Below the pieces are notes generated by a model. It was not told where the DNA came from and ran no database searches. It saw only the letters and a list, made by a program, of their open reading frames with translations. From Halieaceae bacterium (GTDB lineage: Bacteria > Pseudomonadota > Gammaproteobacteria > Pseudomonadales > Halieaceae): a DNA stretch of 5,648 bases. The DNA lies in the NCBI GenBank assembly GCA_009886815.1, contig QXYP01000187.1:1-5648 (forward strand). Reading direction: 5' to 3'. Below, in pieces: positions 1-5,648 of the stretch. The position numbers and the translations under genes were made by a program. Every line of letters begins with the position of its first letter. The first letter of the stretch is position 1.

Positions 1-1800
1 ATCCGCGAGGAGAAGCTCACCGAGACGGTACTTCTCGATGCCGCTACTCGTAGAAATCTGGAGATAGATCGCAACCTGCAGGGCGGAGAGGAACACACCT
101 TATTCTCTGTTTTTGCAAGCACCGTCACCGCCATGGGCACACGGCACTTACGCCGCTGGCTACATCGGCCTATTTGTAACCTTGCCGAGCTCGAGGCCCG
201 ACAAGGGGCGGTCAAGGACCTCATCAAGGACTACCGCTTTGAAGCTGTACGCACCCTGCTCAAAGCGGTAGGCGATGTCGAGCGCATTCTGGCGCGAGTT
301 GCCTTGGGCTCCGCGCGCCCTCGTGACCTGACTCGCCTTTGCGATAGTTTGGCCGCACTGCCTCAGCTCAGGGGAGAACTTTCTGGCATAGGCATATCGG
401 GCAACCCGCGAATAACAGAAACTGCAGAGCAATTAGGGGAATTCCCAGAGTTGGTAACGTTGCTGTCGAAGGCCCTGATCGAGAACCCCCCTGTGGTGAT
501 TCGTGACGGGGGCGTTATTGCCGACGGCTACGACGAGCAGCTCGACGAACTGCGAAACATATCCCGTAATGCCAGCGAATACCTGCTCGAAATAGAACAG
601 CGAGAAAAAGAAGCCACTGGGCTCAACACCTTAAAAGTGGGCTATAACCGCGTTCACGGTTACTACATAGAAATCTCCCGAGCCCAATCTGATGCGGCGC
701 CCGACTCCTACGTGCGACGGCAAACACTCAAAAACGCCGAGCGCTTTATTACCCCTGAACTCAAGGCGTTTGAGGACAAAGCCCTCTCGGCGAAATCACG
801 GTCCTTGTCTCGAGAAAAATACCTCTACGACGCTTTAGTGAAGCAGTTGCAGCAGCAGCTGTCAGCGCTACAAATCTCGGCCGAGGCACTTTGTAATCTC
901 GATGTATTCGCTTGTTTTGCCGAACGGGCATTGACTCTGGATCTGGTCTGCCCAGAGTTTACGGAGTCCTTACTGCTTGATATCGAAGCAGGCCGTCATC
1001 CCGTCATAGAGCAGGTGCTTGAAACACCTTTTATTGCCAATGGCACGCGCCTGGACCCTCAGCGACGTATGCTGCTGATCACCGGCCCTAACATGGGTGG
1101 TAAGTCGACCTACATGCGACAAACTGCACTCATTGCCCTGTTAGCACACGTGGGCGCTTTCGTGCCCGCAAAGCAGGTTCAGTTATCACCCATAGATCGA
1201 ATTTTTACTCGCATCGGTTCATCAGACGACCTAGCCAGCGGTCGATCGACTTTTATGGTGGAAATGACCGAGACGGCTAACATACTGCACAACGCCACGC
1301 CTCGAAGCCTGGTTCTCATGGATGAAGTCGGCCGAGGTACGAGTACTTACGATGGCCTGAGCCTGGCCTGGGCAGCCGCGGTTGCTCTGGCAACACAAGT
1401 CCGGGCCTTCACGCTCTTTGCCACCCATTATTTTGAGCTCACGCACTTACCCGAGCAGCACGATGCCATGGCTAATGTTCATCTAGACGCCACTGAACAC
1501 GAGGACCACGTGGTTTTCATGCACAATATTCAGGAGGGTCCCGCCAATCGAAGCTTTGGTTTACAGGTGGCCAAGCTTGCCGGTGTGCCCGACAGCGTGC
1601 TCTCCCTCGCTCGTGACAAACTCACGCAGTTGGAAACGGGAAAAATACAGCTAGAAACCGTCGCCCCACCTGCCCAGAACGATTTTTTTCTGGCTCCTGA
1701 CACGCACCCGGTGATTGAAAAGCTTCAAGGCTTGAACCTTGACGACCTGTCACCGAGGGCGGCATTGGAATTACTGTACGAACTTCGCAAACAGTTGTAA
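1..1800 (+). CDS. mutS: DNA mismatch repair protein MutS, 3' portion (5' end outside window)
   Basis: MutS binds mismatched and small-loop DNA and, as an ATP-driven sliding clamp, recruits MutL to start mismatch repair. The reading frame is open from base 1 with no start, so the gene is cut by the window edge. The 599 visible residues begin in the core/lever region ([14 protein letters not shown]); comparison with the usual ~850-residue protein suggests that about 250 N-terminal residues (mismatch-binding and connector domains) are missing. The clamp domain follows (about residues 180-290, with [18 protein letters not shown]). The ABC-type ATPase has Walker [10 protein letters not shown] (362-370), the signature region [16 protein letters not shown] (407-422), Walker B LVLMDE (437-442) and the conserved histidine in FATHYFELT (H476). 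The end (581-599, [13 protein letters not shown]) matches the C-terminal oligomerisation helices. QNDFFL (559-564) resembles a beta-clamp-binding motif. No frameshift or missing catalytic residue is seen. The in-frame ATG at 133 is internal, not the start. Confidence 0.98.
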   Translation: MREEKLTETVLLDAATRRNLEIDRNLQGGEEHTLFSVFASTVTAMGTRHLRRWLHRPICNLAELEARQGAVKDLIKDYRFEAVRTLLKAVGDVERILARVALGSARPRDLTRLCDSLAALPQLRGELSGIGISGNPRITETAEQLGEFPELVTLLSKALIENPPVVIRDGGVIADGYDEQLDELRNISRNASEYLLEIEQREKEATGLNTLKVGYNRVHGYYIEISRAQSDAAPDSYVRRQTLKNAERFITPELKAFEDKALSAKSRSLSREKYLYDALVKQLQQQLSALQISAEALCNLDVFACFAERALTLDLVCPEFTESLLLDIEAGRHPVIEQVLETPFIANGTRLDPQRRMLLITGPNMGGKSTYMRQTALIALLAHVGAFVPAKQVQLSPIDRIFTRIGSSDDLASGRSTFMVEMTETANILHNATPRSLVLMDEVGRGTSTYDGLSLAWAAAVALATQVRAFTLFATHYFELTHLPEQHDAMANVHLDATEHEDHVVFMHNIQEGPANRSFGLQVAKLAGVPDSVLSLARDKLTQLETGKIQLETVAPPAQNDFFLAPDTHPVIEKLQGLNLDDLSPRAALELLYELRKQL

Positions 1801-1852
1801 CTCGCGTATTTCAAAACGACGCAGAAGGCCGTATCCTTGCGGCGTACCGAAC

Positions 1853-1856
1853 GGAG
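1853..1856 (+). promoter_or_regulatory. Ribosome binding site of fdxA
   Basis: GGAG lies 10 bases before the fdxA ATG, a slightly long but workable spacing. It supports the start at 1867; the ATG at 1857 is out of frame. No clear promoter is visible in the 66-base gap after mutS, so co-transcription with mutS is possible. Confidence 0.5.
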
Positions 1857-1866
1857 ATGAGCAAGC

Positions 1867-2190
1867 ATGACCTTTATTGTTGGCGAAGATTGTATCAACT
1901 GTAAGCACACAGACTGTGTTGAAGTATGCCCGGTAGACTGTTTTTACGAGGGTCCCAATTTTTTGGTCATTCACCCCGATGAATGCATCGACTGCGCCCT
2001 GTGTGAACCTGAATGCCCCATTGATGCTATTTACTCAGAAGATGAACTACCCGCAGGTCAGGAGCAATTCCTCGAGCTCAATGCAGAACTCGCCGACATC
2101 TGGCCCAATATCACCGAGAAAAAACCGGCCCTTGAAGATGCTGAGGCCTGGACAGGAAAGTCGGATAAGCTGCCTCTACTACAGCGGTAG
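1867..2190 (+). CDS. fdxA: Ferredoxin FdxA, 7Fe-8S (3Fe-4S plus 4Fe-4S) type
   Basis: A small soluble cytoplasmic electron carrier of 107 residues, the usual length for the Azotobacter FdI / Pseudomonas FdxA family. The cysteine pattern is complete: C9, C12, C17 and C21 in the first motif, and C40, C43, C46 and C50 in the second ([12 protein letters not shown]). By analogy with Azotobacter FdI, C9, C17 and C50 would hold the [3Fe-4S] cluster and C21, C40, C43 and C46 the [4Fe-4S] cluster, with C12 and C25 as the extra, non-ligating cysteines. The C-terminal extension ([17 protein letters not shown]) is also characteristic of this family and separates it from short 2[4Fe-4S] ferredoxins. It sits 66 bases after mutS on the same strand, the adjacency known from pseudomonads, and its 3' end faces that of nlpD. 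The physiological partner is not evident from this window; in A. vinelandii FdI has been tied to redox-stress control. Confidence 0.97.
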   Translation: MTFIVGEDCINCKHTDCVEVCPVDCFYEGPNFLVIHPDECIDCALCEPECPIDAIYSEDELPAGQEQFLELNAELADIWPNITEKKPALEDAEAWTGKSDKLPLLQR

Positions 2191-2277
2191 TTTAGTCACG
2201 ACACTTAGATCAAACAAAGCCGGCAAGGCCTGTAGCCTGACGGGTACGAGTGCCAGCTTCGTAGATAGACTTCTGAA
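2191..2277. other. Convergent intergenic gap between fdxA and nlpD
   Basis: This 87-base gap separates the two convergent transcription blocks. It holds only weak secondary structure. One is a 4-bp stem (AGGC/GCCT at 2226-2238), followed on the minus strand by a T-rich stretch (complement of 2211-2220), which could be a poor terminator for the nlpD unit. The other is a 5-bp stem (TACGA/TCGTA at 2245-2263) without a T tract. There is no open reading frame of note and no run of GGA motifs such as an RsmZ-type RNA would carry on either strand. rpoS and rsmZ occupy this interval in pseudomonads, but neither is here. Confidence 0.6.
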
Positions 2278-3357
2278 TTAGCGACGTGGCAAAAGGCGTA
2301 GGGGGTCTACCGGCTGTCCCTTCCTTCGGATCTCAAAGTGCAGCTTTACGGTGTCGGTACCACTGCTACCCATGCGCGCTATTTGTTGTCCGGCACGAAT
2401 ACTTGCACCTTCAGCCACTAACATGACGTCGTTGTGTCCATAAGCGCTGAGAAACTGCTCATTGTGTTTTACGATCAGTAAGACGCCATAACCCTTTACG
2501 CCCGTGCCGGCATAAACCACAACACCTGCAGCGGTGGCATAAACCGGGTCGCCACGCTGGCCAGTAATATCGATGCCTTTATGAAGCACCGCTGAGTAAG
2601 CGCGCTCCACAGGGCCCTTGCCGGGCCACAGCCAGCGGGTCACAGGACCCAGCTTGGGCTCTTGAACTGGTATTGCGACAGCCTGAGTTTGCGGTGCAGG
2701 AGGCGTGATTTTTGGCGCAGGGGCTGTTGGTACTGGAGCTTTAGGCACCGATTTTGTGCCAGCAGGCGTTGGGCCCGACTCGGATTTAGGCGCTGTTGCC
2801 GCTTGCTGCCGGCCCACTGCCCCGTCAATAGGCTTCGATGACGGCTTTGACGCAGCCTTGGGCTGTGACCCGGGCTTAACTTCGGGCTTAGGTGTCACCT
2901 GGGCTGTTGTTTTTACCCCTGCGCCAGTATTTGGCCCGGTTGCCACCTCCGGTGTCGCTGTCGTTACCGGCGGATGAGATACACCAACCCCAACCGATTC
3001 ATCGCTCACTGAACCCGCAACAGAATCGATAGTACTCAAGGTTTGCCCCGGATAAATGAGATAAGGAGGCGCTATGTTATTGACCTGAGCAAGCAGCCGA
3101 TAATCGGCGCCTAGGCGAAACGCAATCGAGTATAAAGTATCGCCCTGCTCGACCTTGTAAGGTTCACCATAGTCAAGTGGAGCACGGTAGTCGTGAGGTA
3201 CTACCACCTCAGGTTTGACTGTGCCCCGTTTGCTATTAAGTGCAACGCCCTGTCGCGTTTCGATGGGTGCCGGAGGATTGTCGGCACAACCCACCAGTAA
3301 GGCAGGGGTGAGGAGGAGTAACCCCACCCATGGCATGCGCAGATTTTTAAGGCGCAT
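2278..3357 (-). CDS. nlpD: NlpD: LysM / LytM (M23-like) envelope lipoprotein, amidase activator
   Basis: NlpD is an envelope lipoprotein that activates the septal amidase AmiC during daughter-cell separation. With the start at 3357 it has 359 residues (E. coli ~379). A lipoprotein signal peptide (RLKNLR, hydrophobic core, lipobox LVGC) places the lipidated cysteine at C24. A LysM peptidoglycan-binding domain spans about 67-110 (YKVEQGDTLYSIAFRLG). A Pro/Thr/Ala/Lys-rich linker runs to about 235. A C-terminal LytM domain follows (about 240-356, ending HFEIRRKGQPVDPLRLLPRR). That domain keeps HxxxD (H259, D263), the YGH histidine (H308) and the HFE histidine (H340), but the first His of the peptidase HxH motif is lysine (K338). 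The frame is open up to an ATG at 3432, but that start would put about 25 poorly fitting residues before the signal peptide and overlap the upstream gene by 86 bases. ATGs at 3372 and 3363 remain possible. From 3357 the gene overlaps the DUF368 stop by 11 bases, implying coupled translation. Confidence 0.94.
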   Translation of the reverse strand: MRLKNLRMPWVGLLLLTPALLVGCADNPPAPIETRQGVALNSKRGTVKPEVVVPHDYRAPLDYGEPYKVEQGDTLYSIAFRLGADYRLLAQVNNIAPPYLIYPGQTLSTIDSVAGSVSDESVGVGVSHPPVTTATPEVATGPNTGAGVKTTAQVTPKPEVKPGSQPKAASKPSSKPIDGAVGRQQAATAPKSESGPTPAGTKSVPKAPVPTAPAPKITPPAPQTQAVAIPVQEPKLGPVTRWLWPGKGPVERAYSAVLHKGIDITGQRGDPVYATAAGVVVYAGTGVKGYGVLLIVKHNEQFLSAYGHNDVMLVAEGASIRAGQQIARMGSSGTDTVKLHFEIRRKGQPVDPLRLLPRR

Positions 3358-4294
3358 CCACATCTCTGACATTTGCTGAGCGACCCGCCAGCCCCTGCAG
3401 AGAAATAACCACACCCGCACCCAATAACGCACTCAGTAGACAGCCTAGCCATTGACTATCCCCTGAGATCGTCTGGTAATGGGCAGGGGTGATCGGTACT
3501 GTCTGTATAGGGCGGGCTTGTCCCTCTGGGTCAATAGTCGTCTGTAACACTTGCTGCCAAGGCCATAAAATAACGAGCGAGCCCAGCAAAAAACCCACCA
3601 GAAGTGCCAGCGTAGCGACCCGTGCGCGAGCCAATACAAACGTCAAAAATCGACTGAACGTTAATAATCCCACAGCGCAACCTACTGCAAAAACCAGTAA
3701 GGGCAGCAACTCTCGATCGGCAACTGCCGTGATAATTGGCCCGTACATTCCGAGCAAAAGTAAAATAAAGCTGCCGGAAATGCCCGGCAAAATCATTGCG
3801 CAAATTCCCAGCAGTCCCGCAACAAAAAAGCCGCCAAGATGCTGCGGAAAACTGATCCCAGTACCCAAGCCTAGGGTCAACATAATGACCACGCCAATTA
3901 AAAACATGAGGCCGACCATTGGCGTCAGTTTGGTCATTTCGGTGCGAATCAGGGCCAAGCTCGACAGTAGCACCAAGCCACAGAAAAACGACCAAACCAA
4001 AAGAGGCTGAGTCTCGAGTAAGAGTTTGAGTGTACTCGCCAAAGCAAAAATGGCCGAACCAATGCCTAGCATGAGCGGTAGCAAAAAAGCGCCATCTACG
4101 TGCCGCCATAATCCCAGCCACTGCCCTTTTAACAACAGGCGAACAGCAGCCGCATCTGCCGCAGTCACGGCAGCCAAAAGTCGCGGGTAAATTCCGGTGA
4201 TTAACGCAACGGTTCCCCCTGAAACGCCCGGGACTAGATCGGCCGTCCCCATGGCGGCACCTCGCAGAAAAATACCTACGCTGGAGATGGCCAT
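3347..4294 (-). CDS. DUF368 membrane protein, PopT-like undecaprenyl phosphate translocase
   Basis: An integral inner-membrane protein of 315 residues, mostly hydrophobic, with about eight or more membrane segments. Two related glycine/proline motifs mark the family: MGTADLVPGVSGGT (15-28) and ICAMILPGISGS (164-175), each leading into a hydrophobic helix ending ITGIY or LLGMY. They suggest an internally duplicated, probably inverted-repeat transporter fold. DUF368 members in Vibrio cholerae and Staphylococcus aureus (PopT) have been linked to returning undecaprenyl phosphate, the lipid carrier for wall and surface glycans, to the cytoplasmic side; assigning that role here is by family only. 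Its ATG overlaps the pcm stop by one base (TAATG), and its own stop lies 11 bases inside nlpD, so it is embedded in a coupled operon. GGAG lies 10 bases before the start. A less conserved, more polar segment at about 251-282 may be a periplasmic loop before the last helix. Confidence 0.93.
   Translation of the reverse strand: MAISSVGIFLRGAAMGTADLVPGVSGGTVALITGIYPRLLAAVTAADAAAVRLLLKGQWLGLWRHVDGAFLLPLMLGIGSAIFALASTLKLLLETQPLLVWSFFCGLVLLSSLALIRTEMTKLTPMVGLMFLIGVVIMLTLGLGTGISFPQHLGGFFVAGLLGICAMILPGISGSFILLLLGMYGPIITAVADRELLPLLVFAVGCAVGLLTFSRFLTFVLARARVATLALLVGFLLGSLVILWPWQQVLQTTIDPEGQARPIQTVPITPAHYQTISGDSQWLGCLLSALLGAGVVISLQGLAGRSANVRDVDAP
3364..3367 (-). promoter_or_regulatory. Probable ribosome binding site favouring the 3357 start of nlpD
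   Basis: On the minus strand AGAG lies 6 bases before the ATG at 3357, inside the 3' end of the DUF368 gene. The match is weak, but of the clustered ATGs this one has the best spacing and gives a textbook-length lipoprotein signal peptide with cysteine at residue 24. Confidence 0.35.
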
Positions 4295-4947
4295 TATCGC
4301 TCGACTCCCGGCAACATAGGCACAAAGTTAACCGGCTCTATAACTTCGGTTTCAAAGCCCGAAGGCGTGGCATGCACCACGATCAAATCCTGCTCATGAT
4401 TACCAACGGGCATCACCAATCGGCCCCCTATAGCCAGCTGTTCAAGCAATGCCGGCGGCACCTGTTCGGGTGCCGCTGCCGACAAAATTACGTCGAAAGG
4501 ACCCTTGTCTGGCCAGCCCACAAGACCATCACCCAATCGGCATTGAACATTACGCAGGCGCAATTCTCTAAACCGTTTGCGCGATCGATCCGAAAGCCCT
4601 TTAACGCGCTCCATCGCAAAAACCTCTCCCGATACTTGCGCCAATATGGCGGTTTGATAGCCCGAGCCACTACCAATTTCCAGCACTTTACCGGGGGTAC
4701 CGTTAGCCAATGCAAGCTCTGTCATTTTAGCCACGATATAGGGTTGTGACAGTGTTTGGTTCCAGCCTATCGGCAGCGCTGTATCTTCGTAAGCGCGATG
4801 GGCAAGAGCTTCGTCAACAAACAGATGTCGCGGCGTCGAACGGACAGCCTCAAGAACTTCCGTCGATGTAATTCCCTGCTCAGATAAGCGCTGCACCAGT
4901 CTCTGGCGCGTGCGCATAGATGTCATTCCTATACCATCGCGATCCAT
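4294..4947 (-). CDS. pcm: Protein-L-isoaspartate O-methyltransferase (Pcm)
   Basis: Pcm uses S-adenosylmethionine to methylate L-isoaspartyl residues formed by ageing of Asn/Asp in proteins, starting their repair; it is cytoplasmic. The 217-residue product has the family landmarks in order: [17 protein letters not shown] (39-55), the substrate-loop motif [12 protein letters not shown] (64-75), the SAM-binding motif [16 protein letters not shown] (88-102), the acidic residue after strand 2 (ERVKGL, 113-118), GDG (139-141), and a C-terminal NFVPMLPG. The usual length is about 208-225 residues. The start at 4947 lies 3 bases after the ispF stop and has a good ribosome site. The ATG at 4926 (MTSMRTRQ) matches where pseudomonad Pcm proteins begin and is the main alternative. 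In many gammaproteobacteria surE lies immediately upstream of pcm; here ispF does. Confidence 0.96.
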   Translation of the reverse strand: MDRDGIGMTSMRTRQRLVQRLSEQGITSTEVLEAVRSTPRHLFVDEALAHRAYEDTALPIGWNQTLSQPYIVAKMTELALANGTPGKVLEIGSGSGYQTAILAQVSGEVFAMERVKGLSDRSRKRFRELRLRNVQCRLGDGLVGWPDKGPFDVILSAAAPEQVPPALLEQLAIGGRLVMPVGNHEQDLIVVHATPSGFETEVIEPVNFVPMLPGVER

Positions 4948-4950
4948 CTT

Positions 4951-5442
4951 TCAGGCCTCTGCGCCGACCTGTGCCATCAACAGGGTAACCGCATGACAGG
5001 CAATACCCTCTTCTCGGCCAATGTAGCCCAATCGCTCTGTTGTCGTTGCTTTCACGTTAACGGCCTGATGTTTGATACCCAGATCACTGGCCATGTGGGC
5101 ACGCATGGCTTCAGTGTGGGGTGCTAACTTGGGATTCTGTGCAATGATTGTTATGTCGACATTAACGGCCTGCCATTGATGCGACTGCAACAGAGTTACA
5201 ACCTGCCGCAGCAATACGCGACTGTCTGCGTCAGCATAGGTCGCATCGGTATCGGGAAAATGCACGCCAATATCGCCTAATCCAGCCGCACCCAAAAGCG
5301 CATCGCAAAGCGCGTGTAGCACAACATCGCCATCAGAATGAGCCACTAGGCCCGCGCTGTGAGCAATTTTCTCACCACCCAACATGACATGGTCACCAGA
5401 ACCAAAAGCATGGACGTCAAAACCATGTCCGATACGCATCAT
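4951..5442 (-). CDS. ispF: 2-C-methyl-D-erythritol 2,4-cyclodiphosphate synthase (IspF)
   Basis: IspF is a homotrimeric cytoplasmic enzyme of the MEP isoprenoid pathway that cyclises the CDP-methylerythritol phosphate intermediate to methylerythritol cyclodiphosphate, releasing CMP. The 163-residue product is the usual length. The metal-binding triad is visible as D9 and H11 in GHGFDVH and H43 in [17 protein letters not shown] (35-39), [11 protein letters not shown] (56-66) and the signature [12 protein letters not shown] (128-139) form the remaining active-site and nucleotide-contact regions. The gene overlaps the ispD stop by four bases (ATGA). A second ATG directly follows (5439) and gives the [10 protein letters not shown] start seen in relatives, so the true start may be one codon later. 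GGTGA on the minus strand, 7 bases before the first ATG, can serve either. The downstream gene, pcm, starts 3 bases after the stop. Confidence 0.97.
   Translation of the reverse strand: MMRIGHGFDVHAFGSGDHVMLGGEKIAHSAGLVAHSDGDVVLHALCDALLGAAGLGDIGVHFPDTDATYADADSRVLLRQVVTLLQSHQWQAVNVDITIIAQNPKLAPHTEAMRAHMASDLGIKHQAVNVKATTTERLGYIGREEGIACHAVTLLMAQVGAEA
4956..4960 (-). promoter_or_regulatory. Ribosome binding site of pcm, within the end of ispF
   Basis: On the minus strand AGAGG lies 8 bases before the ATG at 4947, a near-ideal spacing, and overlaps the last codons of ispF. It favours 4947 over the alternative start at 4926, whose own AGGA directly abuts the ATG. A further ATG at 4917 has AGGA at 9 bases, so initiation there cannot be excluded. 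Confidence 0.45.
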
Positions 5443-5648
5443 GTTCGCTTCACCGCCCAGGTTTTTAGATAATATTCCGCGACCCTTAGATCATCAGGCA
5501 CCGTTACCTTTAAGTTGCAGGCAGGACCTTCAACAACCTGTACATCATATCCCGCTTGCTCCATTGCGCTCGCCTCGTCAGTCACTGGAACCCCTTTGTC
5601 TAGCGCCTGTTCCAGGGCGGAAGACAGCTCAGACCACCGAAACATTTG
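5439..5648 (-). CDS. ispD: 2-C-methyl-D-erythritol 4-phosphate cytidylyltransferase (IspD), C-terminal fragment
   Basis: IspD transfers CMP from CTP to methylerythritol phosphate in the MEP pathway, upstream of IspF. Only the last 69 residues lie in the window; the gene runs off the right edge, with about 165 N-terminal residues (including the CTP-binding glycine-rich loop) outside it. The fragment starts [16 protein letters not shown] and carries the family's [11 protein letters not shown] and [16 protein letters not shown], including the conserved lysine of the LKVT motif (K213 in E. coli numbering). It ends in a helix, [10 protein letters not shown]. The ATG at 5645 is internal. The stop overlaps the ispF start (ATGA), as expected for an ispD-ispF pair, so this appears to be the leading visible gene of the minus-strand operon. 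Confidence 0.95.
   Translation of the reverse strand, partial: QMFRWSELSSALEQALDKGVPVTDEASAMEQAGYDVQVVEGPACNLKVTVPDDLRVAEYYLKTWAVKRT

Noticed and set aside
1828..1843. A small inverted repeat (GCCG/CGGC, 8-base loop) between mutS and fdxA
   Set aside because: Four base pairs in a moderate-GC sequence is expected by chance; there is no T tract for a terminator and no flanking promoter elements for an operator.
2211..2263. Possible intrinsic terminators in the convergent gap
   Set aside because: The stems are only 4 and 5 base pairs and the only T-rich stretch is interrupted (GCTTTGTTTG on the minus strand), so I do not call a terminator, though one would be expected here.
1979..2281. A 100-codon open frame on the plus strand running past the end of fdxA
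   Set aside because: It overlaps fdxA in another frame, lacks a good ribosome site, and shows no recognisable domain; fdxA is certain.
2705..2977. A 90-codon Gly/Ala/Val-rich open frame antisense to the nlpD linker
   Set aside because: It mirrors the Pro/Thr/Ala-rich low-complexity linker of NlpD on the other strand; composition alone explains it.
2730..3000. Repetitive-looking Pro/Lys/Thr/Ala coding region that might be a DNA repeat array
   Set aside because: The repetition is at the level of amino-acid composition only; codons vary and no fixed DNA unit recurs, so it is a normal flexible linker between the LysM and LytM domains.
3489..4010. A 173-codon open frame on the plus strand antisense to the DUF368 gene
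   Set aside because: Its Lys/Pro/Ser/Thr-rich translation is what the complement of a hydrophobic coding sequence gives; no ribosome site or domain supports it.
3531..4325. A 264-codon open frame on the minus strand overlapping the DUF368 gene and the end of pcm
   Set aside because: It is the same strand in another frame, with Cys/Arg/Gly-rich composition and no recognisable domain, while the DUF368 frame gives a clear conserved membrane protein. It is a shadow frame.

Overview
The window looks like an ordinary stretch of a gammaproteobacterial chromosome, from a free-living and probably marine or Pseudomonas/Cellvibrio-like lineage. This rests on protein resemblance (MutS, a 7Fe ferredoxin very like Azotobacter FdI, Pcm and IspF close to the pseudomonad type) and on gene order, which is a variant of the classical ispD-ispF-truD-surE-pcm-nlpD-rpoS / fdxA-mutS neighbourhood. 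Base composition is moderate and even, and I see no mobile element, tRNA, rRNA, CRISPR array or sign of recent transfer. Seven genes fill almost all of it; the longest non-coding gap is 87 bases.

Left part, plus strand: the 3' two thirds of mutS (the gene enters from the left edge), then after a 66-base gap a complete ferredoxin gene, fdxA. Right part, minus strand, reading from the right edge inwards: the 3' end of ispD, then complete ispF, pcm, a DUF368 (PopT-like) membrane protein gene, and nlpD. These five genes overlap by 1 to 11 bases or are separated by 3 bases, so they almost certainly form one polycistronic unit. The two blocks converge on the short gap at 2191-2277.

Functionally, ispD and ispF supply MEP-pathway isoprenoid precursors, from which undecaprenyl phosphate is made. 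DUF368/PopT proteins return undecaprenyl phosphate across the inner membrane. NlpD is an envelope lipoprotein that activates septal peptidoglycan amidases. Pcm repairs isoaspartyl damage in proteins. Apart from pcm, the block therefore reads as lipid-carrier supply, carrier recycling and wall remodelling.

The points most worth a second look are absences and substitutions within a familiar locus: no rpoS (or rsmZ-like RNA) next to nlpD, no truD-surE between ispF and pcm, DUF368 inserted between pcm and nlpD, and a NlpD whose LytM domain keeps all three expected zinc ligands but lacks one catalytic histidine. I found no convincing evidence of a wholly new system.
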